A DNA stretch of 19,513 nucleotides from an uncultured Oscillospiraceae bacterium (GTDB lineage: Bacteria; Bacillota_A; Clostridia; Oscillospirales; Oscillospiraceae). Below are positions 1 through 7,044 of this stretch, in pieces. Below the pieces are notes generated by a model. That model had not been told where the DNA came from. It made no database searches and was given only the letters and a program-made list of their open reading frames with translations. Every line of letters starts with the position of its first letter. Position 1 is the first letter of the stretch. The position numbers were made by a program, and so were the translations under genes. The stretch covers positions 1-19,513 of the forward strand of contig CAKTZK010000024.1 in NCBI GenBank assembly GCA_934635515.1, given 5' to 3'.

Positions 1-100
1 CCCTCAGTCACGGCTTTGCCGTGACAGCTCCCCTTGCGCAGGGGAGCCTTTGTTGGGGGGCGGATTGCCACGGCCAGTGTGCGCACTGGCCTCGCAATGA
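1..100. repeat. Composite palindromic intergenic repeat (REP/MITE-like)
   Basis: Three perfect hairpins lie side by side: GTCACGGC/GCCGTGAC (7-14 with 18-25), GCTCCCCT/AGGGGAGC (27-34 with 40-47) and GGCCAGTG/CACTGGCC (72-79 with 84-91). The third is extended by an outer ATTGC/GCAAT pair (64-68 with 94-98). I recall very similar palindromes scattered in many copies through Oscillospiraceae and Faecalibacterium-type genomes; that is memory, not a search. No gene is visible in bases 1-148. The block lies directly upstream of the first phage gene, so it splits or borders the phage operon. It could also act as an RNA processing or attenuation site. Confidence 0.7.
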
Positions 101-148
101 CATCCTGCATGGGGGCGGTGGGGGTATATTTTGAAAGGGGAGTTTTTT

Positions 149-352
149 ATGAAAGAGGATATGAAGAAGGTTTTTCTGTCCAGAGGCAGAAAGAATGAAG
201 AGAATTTTGTGATCGTGTCCGTGAATGGGCGCAGCTACAAGATCATGAAGGGCGTTGAGGTGGAGGTCCCGGCGTGCGTGGCAGAGGTGCTGGAGAACAG
301 CCGCATGATGGCCGAGACCGCCCGGCGCTATGTGGACGCAGTGGCGAACTGA
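149..352 (+). CDS. Small phage capsid-associated protein (67 aa)
   Basis: This is a 67-aa soluble protein with no membrane segment. Its central part has a VNG-x2-Y-x-I-x-KG pattern followed by VEVPACVAEVLENS and a short C-terminal helix. I associate this short RG/KG-VEVEVP pattern with small proteins just downstream of major capsid proteins in Firmicute phages; the exact role is unknown. The ATG at 149 is preferred over the in-frame TTG at 131, because a Shine-Dalgarno AAAGGGGAG (134-142) sits 6 bases before the ATG and would otherwise lie inside the gene. The connector-like gene follows after 13 bases, in line with one morphogenesis operon. The assignment to phage rests mostly on context. 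Confidence 0.7.
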   Translation: MKEDMKKVFLSRGRKNEENFVIVSVNGRSYKIMKGVEVEVPACVAEVLENSRMMAETARRYVDAVAN

Positions 353-365
353 GAAGGAGGACGCT

Positions 366-737
366 ATGGGTGCATTGACGGCGGGACAGGTATTGGCACA
401 GGTGGACGGCCTGCTGCCCAACGCCTACACCCGGGAGGAAAAGCTGCGGTGGATCACACAGGCGGAGGCCAGCCTCCTTCGGGAGGTCTGGCAGCCGGGG
501 GAGGCGGCGGTAGCCATCCCTCAGGTGATGGCGGAGGACACCGTTTTGACGGCGGAGCCGCCCTATGACGAGCTGTACAGCCTGTATGTGCAGGGGCAGA
601 TCCACTATGCAAACGGGGACGCCACCCGGTGCAGCAACGCCATGAGCCTGTGGAACCAGGGCGTGGCGACCCTGCAGGCGGAGCTGCTGCGGCGCGGGAG
701 CGGGCCGGAGGGAGCCCGACACCTGCGCTTTTGCTGA
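366..737 (+). CDS. Phage head-tail connector-like protein (123 aa)
   Basis: This 123-aa, mainly helical protein would sit between the portal and the tail and help join head to tail. The visible sign is PYDELYSLYVQGQIHYANGD followed by SNAMSLWNQG (roughly residues 59-95). This matches the pattern 'aromatic-rich helix, A/G-QI-x-YANG, then N-x2-x-F/W-N' of connector (gp6-like) proteins in Firmicute phages. The start at 366 follows an AGAAGGAGG Shine-Dalgarno at 352-360. An upstream in-frame ATG at 330 lies inside the preceding gene and has no such site. The gene lies between the capsid-associated small protein and the large tail protein, which is the usual place for a connector. Assignment rests on a remembered family pattern plus gene order. 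Confidence 0.65.
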   Translation: MGALTAGQVLAQVDGLLPNAYTREEKLRWITQAEASLLREVWQPGEAAVAIPQVMAEDTVLTAEPPYDELYSLYVQGQIHYANGDATRCSNAMSLWNQGVATLQAELLRRGSGPEGARHLRFC

Positions 738-750
738 AAGGAGGGGCAAG

Positions 751-2469
751 ATGTTTTTTCCGATGCTGCGAAACACCAAGCTGCAGCGGGTAACGGAGGT
801 GGACTTTCCGGGCCTGGACCGGCGGGAGAGCGCAGCGGCACTGGGCTTTCGGGAGATGGAAAACCTCTGCTCGGAGGGCTATCCTGCCCTGCGGACAAGG
901 CCCGGCCGGGGACTGGTGGAGGTCCTGGAAAAGCCCAACGGCCTGACAGCCAAGGACGCGCTGCTGTGGGTGGACGGAAGACATTTATATATGAACGGAC
1001 TGGCTATTGGGCCAGAGCTGACGGACGGGGAGAAGAGCCTGGTGTCCATGGGCGCGTATGTGGTGGTATTCCCCGACAAGGTGTATGTGAACACCCAGGA
1101 TGTGACGGACTATGGTAGCCTGGAGTGCGAGAGAACGGCACCGGCGGGCAGCGGACTGGCCCTGTGCGACGAGACCGGGGCGGCTTACAGCGATGTCACC
1201 GAGGCGGCGGGCGCGCCGGAGGAGCCCCAGGAGGGGGCACTGTGGCTGGACCTGTCCGGGACGGAGCCGGTGCTGCGGCAATACAGCCGGGAGGTATGGA
1301 CGGTCCTGGAGGGCGTATGCGTAAAGGTACAGGCCACGGGCATCGGCTCGGGCTTTGCTGCCGGGGACGGCGTGGAGATATCCGGCTGCGGTGTGGAGCG
1401 GCTCAACGGTGAGACGGTCCTCAAGGCGGTGGGCGCGGACTGGGTGGCTTTTGCCGGGGCAGTGGCCAGCGGCACCGTAACGGAGACGGAGATGAAGCTG
1501 CGGCGGTTTGTGCCGGAGATGGACTTCGTGGTCCAGAGCGGCAACCGGCTGTGGGGCTGCAAGTACGGCATGGTGGACGGCGAGACCGTGAACGAAATTT
1601 ACGCCAGTAAGCTGGGCGACTTTAAGAACTGGCGGTGCTTTGCGGGACTGGCTACGGACAGCTACGCCGCCGCACGGGGGTCCGACGGGGTATTCACCGG
1701 GGCGGTGAGCTATCTGGGTAACCCCATTTTCTTTAAGGAGCGGTGCATGGAGCGGGTGTACGCTTCCGCCAGCGGGGCCCATCAGATCGTGACCACGGAG
1801 TGCAGCGGCGTGCAGAAAGGGAGCGAAAAGAGCCTCCAGGTGGTGGGCGGCGTACTCTACTACCTATCCGGGGACGGGGTGCAGGCTTTTGACGGAAGCC
1901 TGCCGGTGTGCATTTCCCAGGCTCTGGGGGCCGTGCGCTATCACGGCGGCGTGGCCGGGGCCTGGCAGGAGAAGTACTATCTTTCGGCGCTGGATGAAGA
2001 GGAGAAGGCGTCGCTGCTGGTGTATGACAGCGCCCGGCGTATGTGGCACAGGGAGGATGCCCTGCGGGCGGTGGACTTTGCCGGGAAAGGTGCGGAGCTT
2101 TACTGCCTGAGCACGGACGGAAAGCTCTGGAGCCTGCACGGCGAGAGCGGCCAGGCGGAGGAGAGCTTCTCCTGGCAGGTGGAGACCGGGGAAGTGGGGA
2201 TGCAGTCCCCGGAGCGCAAGCGGCTGACGCAGCTATTTCTCTATCTGCGGCCGGAAAAGGGCCGGGCGGTAACGGCGTGGGTCAGCTATGACCAGGGGGA
2301 GAATTGGCTCCGTCAGGGGCAGATCGTGGGCAGCGGCGGCATACGGGAGCAGGCCATTGCCATTCGGCCCCGGCAGTGCAGGCGGCTGCGGCTGAAATTG
2401 ACGGGCAGCGGCCAGTGTACGCTGTTTGCCCTGACGGCCCTTTATGAGAAGGGAAGTGACGGCCTGTGA
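751..2469 (+). CDS. Large phage tail protein, beta-propeller/nozzle-like (572 aa)
   Basis: This 572-aa protein is rich in beta-strand and glycine and has no signal peptide or membrane segment. The middle holds RLWGCKYGM, then NEIYASKLGDFKNW (about residues 269-293), then a long run of WD/propeller-like strands such as FTGAVSYLGNPIFFKE and GGVLYYLSGDGVQAFDG. The order 'NRLWG... YASxLGDxxNW... GxPIxFKE' is what I would expect in tail-nozzle or stopper propellers of short-tailed phages (P22 gp10 / T7 gp12 type). An alternative is an uncharacterised minor tail protein of a siphophage. The ATG at 751 has an AAAGGAGGGG site just upstream. It overlaps the next gene by 4 bases (GTGA), implying translational coupling. 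The phage structural role is likely; the nozzle role is tentative. Confidence 0.6.
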   Translation: MFFPMLRNTKLQRVTEVDFPGLDRRESAAALGFREMENLCSEGYPALRTRPGRGLVEVLEKPNGLTAKDALLWVDGRHLYMNGLAIGPELTDGEKSLVSMGAYVVVFPDKVYVNTQDVTDYGSLECERTAPAGSGLALCDETGAAYSDVTEAAGAPEEPQEGALWLDLSGTEPVLRQYSREVWTVLEGVCVKVQATGIGSGFAAGDGVEISGCGVERLNGETVLKAVGADWVAFAGAVASGTVTETEMKLRRFVPEMDFVVQSGNRLWGCKYGMVDGETVNEIYASKLGDFKNWRCFAGLATDSYAAARGSDGVFTGAVSYLGNPIFFKERCMERVYASASGAHQIVTTECSGVQKGSEKSLQVVGGVLYYLSGDGVQAFDGSLPVCISQALGAVRYHGGVAGAWQEKYYLSALDEEEKASLLVYDSARRMWHREDALRAVDFAGKGAELYCLSTDGKLWSLHGESGQAEESFSWQVETGEVGMQSPERKRLTQLFLYLRPEKGRAVTAWVSYDQGENWLRQGQIVGSGGIREQAIAIRPRQCRRLRLKLTGSGQCTLFALTALYEKGSDGL

Positions 2470-3221
2470 GCGTGATGGCGATGCCGGGGATACCTGCCGG
2501 CGACCTGCAGCAGCAGATCCGGCAGCAGTATGCCTACCTTTTTCAGTTGGCCCAGGCCCTGAACCGGGCGCTGGAGCAGCTGGAGGAAACACGATCCGAG
2601 CGAAAGCAGTCGGCGGCACAGGCCGCCCGGGAGCAGGAGGAGCGCAGCCAGCAGACGGCGGCGGGGCTGAAGAGTCTCATTGTGAAGACGGCGGAGACGG
2701 TCTCCCGGCAGGTGGAGCAGATGAAAACGGAGCTGCGGGGGGAATATGTGGCGGTGTCGGACTTCGGCACCTATCTGGAGAGGACCAGCCAGGAAATTGA
2801 AGAGGACCCCACGAAGATCACCCGGTATTTTAAGTTCGCGGCGGACATCCAGGCGGATGTGGACAAGGTTGGCGCGGACTTTTCCGCCTACAAGACCGAT
2901 GTGCAGGGGTACATACGCCAGGGCATCGTGGGCTATGACGGGGTGACGCCCATCATCGGCATTGCCATCGGCCAGGACATCCGCACCACCCAGACCGGGG
3001 TGGAGACGGAGCAGGGGGTCTTTGACGTTATCGACAAGCGGAGCAATATGTCCGTGTGGACCACGGAGAAGCTGTCGTTTTACATAGGCGGACAGGAGGC
3101 GGCGTATTTCTCCAACGGAAAGCTGACGGTGGCCCAGATCGCAACCGACCGGCTCACCGGCGCCGGGAAGTGGGATGTCAGCTTTACCGGCGGCGTGAAA
3201 TTTAAGTGGATCGGAGGGTGA
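2466..3221 (+). CDS. Phage minor structural protein with coiled coil (251 aa)
   Basis: Residues about 12-95 form a Gln/Glu/Ala-rich helical segment that reads as a coiled coil, as in LQQQIRQQYAYLFQLAQALN and the heptad-like stretches after it. The C-terminal third is beta-rich, with LSFYIGGQEAAYFSNGKLTV. That resembles the conserved end of many Firmicute phage tail proteins, where 'F-x-x-G-x-x-x-AYFSNxKL' precedes the receptor-binding module. Its place between the large tail protein and the DUF859 protein suggests an adaptor that ties the fibre to the tail. The GTG start at 2466 overlaps the previous stop (GTGA). ATG 2475 is a possible alternative. The stop is 4 bases before the next start, so the tail genes are tightly coupled. 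Confidence 0.65.
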   Translation: MSVMAMPGIPAGDLQQQIRQQYAYLFQLAQALNRALEQLEETRSERKQSAAQAAREQEERSQQTAAGLKSLIVKTAETVSRQVEQMKTELRGEYVAVSDFGTYLERTSQEIEEDPTKITRYFKFAADIQADVDKVGADFSAYKTDVQGYIRQGIVGYDGVTPIIGIAIGQDIRTTQTGVETEQGVFDVIDKRSNMSVWTTEKLSFYIGGQEAAYFSNGKLTVAQIATDRLTGAGKWDVSFTGGVKFKWIGG

Positions 3222-3225
3222 GGGC

Positions 3226-5070
3226 ATGGCTACGACCATCAAAACGGATGTGAAATACGGCTCCTATTTCTGGGTGAAATGGGAGGTGCAGAAGCAGGAC
3301 ACGGCGGCGAACAAGTCCATCATCGCCTGGTCCTGCGGACTGAGTCCCGGCGAGCAGTACTATACCAACGCCATTCGGATGTCGGCGGTGACGATTGCGG
3401 GCAAGACCGTGTATGCCGGGGGCACCTACTCCGACATCACGGACTACAAGGACCGCACCTTCGGCTCCGGGACCCTGGAGGTGGAGCATGACGGGGACGG
3501 CAGCAAGACCCTGGTGGTGGGGGCCTTCTCCGGGTGGCTGTACGGCAACGGAGACTATAACGCCTCCAGCCGCAGCTTCGCCCTGCCTTCCATCCCCCGG
3601 GCCACCACGCCCGGGATCGGCAGCGTGACTATGGGGGAGACGGCGCACATCAGCCTGCCCCGGGCCTCCGGCAGCTTTATCCATACGCTGAGCTATGTGT
3701 TCGGCGGGGCGTCGGGGACCATTGCCACGGGGGTGGCTACGGGCTGCGACTGGCTTGTACCGGAGAGCCTGGCGGCGGAAATTCCCAATGCCGCCAGCGG
3801 CACGGGTACGCTGACCTGCAAGACCTACAGCGGCAGCACCCTCATCGGGACGAAATCCATAACCTTTACGGCAGCGGTGCCCGGGAGCATGAAGCCCACG
3901 GTCTCGGAGGGCTGGGCGGCGGTCAGCTACGACAACAGCGGCACGGCGGCGGAAAATATAGCTGCCTGGGTGCAGGGGTATTCCAAGGCCAAGGCTACCT
4001 TTGACGGCAGCAAGGTCACCTGCCAGCAGGGGGCCAGCGTCAGCAAGTTTTCCATCACCTACCAGGGCAAGACCACGGCGGAGAGTCCCTACCGGACGGA
4101 GACCATCTCCACCACTGCCGCCACGGTGCGCTGCACGGTGACGGACAGCCGGGGGCTGACGGACTGGGAGGATATCGCCATTACGCTGCTGGAGTACGCG
4201 CCGCCGGTGCTGGTGGGGGCGGACCTGTTCCGCTCGGACGCGGAGGGCGCGGCGGCGGACAGCGGCACCCACATTGCAGGACTGGCCTCAGCGCGATATT
4301 CCGGCTTGGGCGGGCTGAACAGCGTGACGCTGAAGGGCTACTGGAAGCCGGTAGGGGCCAATTACGGCGAGGGCACGGCCCTGACGGTGGGGGCCGTGGG
4401 CCTGGTGACGGGGGAGGTGGAGATTTCCACGGACCGCAGCTATGTGGCCCTGCTGGTGCTGACGGACAGCCTGGGAAACAGCGCCCGGTATGAGGAGAAC
4501 ATCCCAACGGAGAAGGTGGCCTTTCACCTGAAGGAGGGCGGCAAGGGTGCGGCCTTCGGTAAGGCGGCGGAGACGGACGGCGTGCTGGAGCTGGCGGAGG
4601 ACTGGCACCTGAAGCTCTCCGGCGCGGAGGACCTGGGCACGGCGGCGGAGAAGATCGCCGTGCTGGACGAGGGCGGCGTGGTGCGCTACCGGACGAAGGC
4701 GGAGCTGCTGGGAGACCTGGCGGCGGACTATATCGTAGAGCAGGGCACCGATGGTATATGGACCTACCGGAAGTGGAACAGCGGGGTGTGCGAGTACTGG
4801 GGCAAGGAACAGAATTTCACCTTGACGGACGGCTGGCACAGAAGCCCGGCGGGGCCGGTCGCCATTGTTGACGCGGAAAACTCGGTGGTGACGGTGACGA
4901 ATTGGTACGGCGATGATTCCAACGAAAACCGGGGAGCGCGGTCCAACATCATTACCTGCGGAGGCGTGTATGAGGACGGCAGCGTTTCCGTATATGACAG
5001 AAACCCGGACGGGACCGTGGGGACGGGCTACCGGGCCTACTATTACTATGTAAATGCACGGTGGAAATGA
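3226..5070 (+). CDS. DUF859-type phage receptor-binding/tail fibre protein (614 aa)
   Basis: This is probably the host-recognition protein at the tail tip. The N-terminal part (about residues 1-125) has a beta-jelly-roll pattern ending EHDGDGSKTLVV... LPSIPRATTPG, the hallmark I know from DUF859 proteins of streptococcal and other Firmicute phages. Two or three Ig-like beta repeats follow. Near residue 325, LEYAPPVLVGADLFRSD matches the 'Y-x-x-P-x-x-x-R' repeat of that family. About residues 424-452, VAFHLKEGGKGAAFGKAAET, is the usual linker before the distal part. The last 115 residues (after YIVEQGTDGIWTYRKWNSG) form the likely receptor-contact domain. The start at 3226 has GGAGGGTGAGGG just upstream. 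The far C-terminus is the part expected to vary between relatives. Confidence 0.78.
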   Translation: MATTIKTDVKYGSYFWVKWEVQKQDTAANKSIIAWSCGLSPGEQYYTNAIRMSAVTIAGKTVYAGGTYSDITDYKDRTFGSGTLEVEHDGDGSKTLVVGAFSGWLYGNGDYNASSRSFALPSIPRATTPGIGSVTMGETAHISLPRASGSFIHTLSYVFGGASGTIATGVATGCDWLVPESLAAEIPNAASGTGTLTCKTYSGSTLIGTKSITFTAAVPGSMKPTVSEGWAAVSYDNSGTAAENIAAWVQGYSKAKATFDGSKVTCQQGASVSKFSITYQGKTTAESPYRTETISTTAATVRCTVTDSRGLTDWEDIAITLLEYAPPVLVGADLFRSDAEGAAADSGTHIAGLASARYSGLGGLNSVTLKGYWKPVGANYGEGTALTVGAVGLVTGEVEISTDRSYVALLVLTDSLGNSARYEENIPTEKVAFHLKEGGKGAAFGKAAETDGVLELAEDWHLKLSGAEDLGTAAEKIAVLDEGGVVRYRTKAELLGDLAADYIVEQGTDGIWTYRKWNSGVCEYWGKEQNFTLTDGWHRSPAGPVAIVDAENSVVTVTNWYGDDSNENRGARSNIITCGGVYEDGSVSVYDRNPDGTVGTGYRAYYYYVNARWK

Positions 5071-5085
5071 AAGAGAGGGGAAACT

Positions 5086-6183
5086 ATGGCGACGAAACTT
5101 TGGAGAGGCAACACCGGCAGCTCCGTGCGGGAGCTGCAGCAGAAGCTGAATCAGAACGGCTACAAGCTGGATGAGGACGGCGTATTCGGCAGCAACACCT
5201 ATAATGCGGTGCTGGACTACCAGCGCAAGAACAACCTGGCCGTGGACGGCGTGGTGGGCGACGAGACCTGGGGGAGCCTGAATAAGACCACCGCGCCCAG
5301 CCGCCCCACCACGGGGAAGGATGTGATGACAGGTGTTTCGGATGAGACCTACGACAAGCTGCATCAGCTGGAGGAGGGATTTAAGCCCTCCGAGGCCGTG
5401 GAGGCGGCCCGGGAGGTACAGAAGAGCCTGGAAGCGGTGCGCCCGGGGGCGTATCAATCCTCCTTTGACGAGGAGTTGGCGCGGCTGTATGAGCAGATCA
5501 GCGGGGATAATGGCTTTTCCTACGATCCCCAGCAGGATGCGCAGTACAGAAACTATGCCCATCTCTATGCACAGCGAGGCCGGGATGTTATGGAGGATAC
5601 TATGGGCCAGGCGGCAGGGCTTACCGGGGGATTTGCCTCCAGCTATGCCCAGGCGGCATCCCAGCAGGCCTACGGGCGCTATATGCAGGAATTGGCGGAG
5701 CTGATGCCGCAGCTGGAGCAGAGCGCCCGGCAGCAGTATGAGGCGGGGCAGCAGAAGCTGGTGGACCAATACGACTGGCTGAGCCAGCAGGAGCAGGCGG
5801 ACTACAAGCGCTACTTGCAGGAGCAGGAGGCCTGGCAGGAGGATTATGACCGGGCGGGCAAGGAGGCGGAGGCACTGCGGCAAGCGGAGTATGACGACTA
5901 CAAGCTGCGCCTGCAGCACTACACCAGCATGGCAAACGCCGAGCAGAAAGCATCCGGCGGCGCTCGGGCTAACACCGGAGCGGCGGCTACGGCGGCCCCA
6001 AAGAGCAGCTTGAGCTCTACCGCAGCCCAGAGCCTGCAGAGGGCTATGAGCAACTATTTTAAGGTCGGCAAAACAGACCAGGCAGCAGCCCTGGCGCAGC
6101 AGTACAGAGACCGCATGACGCCGGCCCAGAAGCAGAAGATAAAAAAACTCTTTTCCGACAATGGGACGCAGATCGACCTTTGA
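5086..6183 (+). CDS. Phage protein with peptidoglycan-binding domain and long coiled coil (365 aa)
   Basis: Residues about 6-66 form a PG_binding_1 domain: GNTGSSVRELQQKLNQNGYK, then DGVFGSNTYNAV, then VDGVVGDETWGSL. A linker follows. Residues about 144-195 contain FSYDPQQDAQYRNYAHLYAQ and MGQAAGLTGGFASSYAQAA, a block I recall from clostridial phage virion proteins. The next ~100 residues are Gln/Glu/Tyr-rich and helical (coiled coil). No catalytic lysozyme or amidase motif is visible, so it binds the wall but probably does not cut it. A fitting role is an internal virion or ejection protein that helps the genome cross the cell wall. It is the last gene of the phage operon, 15 bases after the fibre gene (AGAGAGGGGAAACT before ATG), and is followed by a strong terminator. 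Confidence 0.68.
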   Translation: MATKLWRGNTGSSVRELQQKLNQNGYKLDEDGVFGSNTYNAVLDYQRKNNLAVDGVVGDETWGSLNKTTAPSRPTTGKDVMTGVSDETYDKLHQLEEGFKPSEAVEAAREVQKSLEAVRPGAYQSSFDEELARLYEQISGDNGFSYDPQQDAQYRNYAHLYAQRGRDVMEDTMGQAAGLTGGFASSYAQAASQQAYGRYMQELAELMPQLEQSARQQYEAGQQKLVDQYDWLSQQEQADYKRYLQEQEAWQEDYDRAGKEAEALRQAEYDDYKLRLQHYTSMANAEQKASGGARANTGAAATAAPKSSLSSTAAQSLQRAMSNYFKVGKTDQAAALAQQYRDRMTPAQKQKIKKLFSDNGTQIDL

Positions 6184-6201
6184 AGGATTTAAAATAACAG
6201 G

Positions 6202-6234
6202 AAACGCACCTGCCCGCGGCAGGTGTGTTTTTTT
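6202..6234 (+). terminator. Rho-independent terminator ending the phage operon
   Basis: An 8-bp perfect stem, CACCTGCC (6207-6214) and GGCAGGTG (6218-6225), has a CGC loop and is extended by AAACG/TGTTT pairing. It ends in a run of seven T (6228-6234). It lies 18 bases after the last phage gene. Confidence 0.92.
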
Positions 6235-6359
6235 AGGTGATAATGGAAGGACTGGACAAGTAAAAGATAGGGCGGCGGGATAAGAGAAGTGCCTGATAAA
6301 ATTTATTTTGATGATGAAGCGCCGGAGTGAATTTGAGATGATCCCGCGCGGCTGTTTTC
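6235..6359. other. Gene-free phage/host junction
   Basis: The stretch between the phage terminator and the spoVT promoter is more AT-rich than its surroundings. I see no tRNA, integrase, direct repeat or obvious attachment core in it. If the phage genes are an integrated prophage, the right end must lie here or within the terminator region. The position is inferred from gene content only. Confidence 0.35.
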
Positions 6360-6388
6360 GCATAATATGCGCCTTGCGGCAAATACTA
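6360..6388 (+). promoter_or_regulatory. Sigma-G/sigma-F-type promoter of spoVT
   Basis: The -35 element GCATA (6360-6364) fits the forespore consensus GYATR exactly. After a 17-base spacer, AATACTA (6382-6388) matches the -10 consensus CATNNTA at all positions but the first. In Bacillus subtilis, spoVT is transcribed by sigma-G, so location and type agree. Confidence 0.68.
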
Positions 6389-6401
6389 TTTTTGCAAAAA
6401 T
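6388..6401. promoter_or_regulatory. 14-bp perfect palindrome between -10 and RBS of spoVT
   Basis: ATTTTTGCAAAAAT reads the same on both strands. It overlaps the last base of the -10 and covers the likely transcription start. A second inverted repeat, CGCATA-A-TATGCG (6359-6371), covers the -35. SpoVT is reported to repress its own gene in B. subtilis, so these are candidate autoregulatory operators. That link is inference. Confidence 0.45.
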
Positions 6402-6424
6402 TACGAAACAAAGGGAGTTTTTAT

Positions 6425-6964
6425 ATGAAAGCAACCGGAATCGTGCGCCGTATCGACGACTTGGGCCGCGTGGTGATCCCCAAAGAGATCCGCCGCACCA
6501 TGCGTATCCGCGAGGGCGACCCCTTAGAGATCTTCACCACCCGGGACGGCGAGGTCATTTTTAAGAAGTATTCTCTCATTGGCGGGCTGGAGGACTTTGC
6601 CGCTCAGTTCTGCGACACCCTGGCCCGGTCCTCCGAGCTGACGGCCGTTATCACCGACCGGGACAGCGTCATTGCCACCGCCGGCCCCGGCAAGCGGGAT
6701 CTCATTGGCCGCACCCTCTCGCCCCAGATGGAGCAGCTCATGGAAAAGCGCAGCATTTACCAGCAGAGCAGGGGAGATGTGCCGCTTCCCGTCTGCACGG
6801 ATAACCAGCGATTTCACGCGGCCACGGCGGCGCCCATCCTCTGCCAGGGGGATGTGCTGGGCCTGGTGCTGTTCGCCGCCGAAGAAGGCCAATACCCCGG
6901 AGAGAGCGAGTATAAGCTGGCCCAGACTGTGGCCGCCTTCTTAGGCCGCCACATGGAAAATTAA
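6425..6964 (+). CDS. spoVT: Stage V sporulation protein T (SpoVT)
   Basis: This is a forespore transcription regulator that tunes the sigma-G regulon late in sporulation. Residues 1-50 form the AbrB-type swapped-hairpin DNA-binding domain: MKATGIVRRIDDLGRVVIPK, then EIRRTMRI and GDPLEIF. Residues about 55-179 form the GAF-like C-terminal domain. The length of 179 aa matches B. subtilis SpoVT (178 aa), and the start agrees with the family's conserved MKATGIVRRIDDLGRVVIPKE beginning. The ATG at 6425 has AAAGGGAG upstream; an upstream in-frame extension to 6308 would run through the promoter and is rejected. The gene stands alone, with its own sigma-G-type promoter and a bidirectional terminator behind it. 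It shows that the host can sporulate or descends from spore formers. Confidence 0.95.
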   Translation: MKATGIVRRIDDLGRVVIPKEIRRTMRIREGDPLEIFTTRDGEVIFKKYSLIGGLEDFAAQFCDTLARSSELTAVITDRDSVIATAGPGKRDLIGRTLSPQMEQLMEKRSIYQQSRGDVPLPVCTDNQRFHAATAAPILCQGDVLGLVLFAAEEGQYPGESEYKLAQTVAAFLGRHMEN

Positions 6965-6991
6965 AAAACGGCCCCACCGGCCATTCCACAC

Positions 6992-7029
6992 AAAAGGAGC
7001 TCCTGCACAGCCGTGCAGGAGCTCCTTTT
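6992..7029. terminator. Bidirectional terminator between spoVT and the TPM gene
   Basis: A 17-bp perfect stem has AAAAGGAGCTCCTGCAC (6992-7008) as its left arm, a loop AGCC, and its exact complement at 7013-7029, ending in T5. The left arm begins with AAAA, so transcripts on the minus strand also end in U. It serves both convergent genes. Confidence 0.92.
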
Positions 7030-7044
7030 TAATAAGTTAAGTAT

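Noticed and set aside
1..100. CRISPR-like repeats at the left edge
   Set aside because: Three different palindromes are present, not repeated units with unique spacers of equal size.
6328..6367. TGAATT and CATAATA as a spoVT promoter
   Set aside because: The spacer would be 27 bases. GCATA-N17-AATACTA gives a far better forespore-type match.
4288..6411. A 707-codon antisense open frame opposite the fibre and ejection-type genes
   Set aside because: Composition is typical of the antisense of GC-rich codons (Leu/Arg/His/Val/Gly-rich), with no recognisable domain and no ribosome site. It spans two well-supported forward genes and the terminator between phage and spoVT.
6184..6424. A tRNA or attachment site at the phage/host junction
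   Set aside because: No cloverleaf or TΨC-like sequence and no direct repeat is visible in the window.
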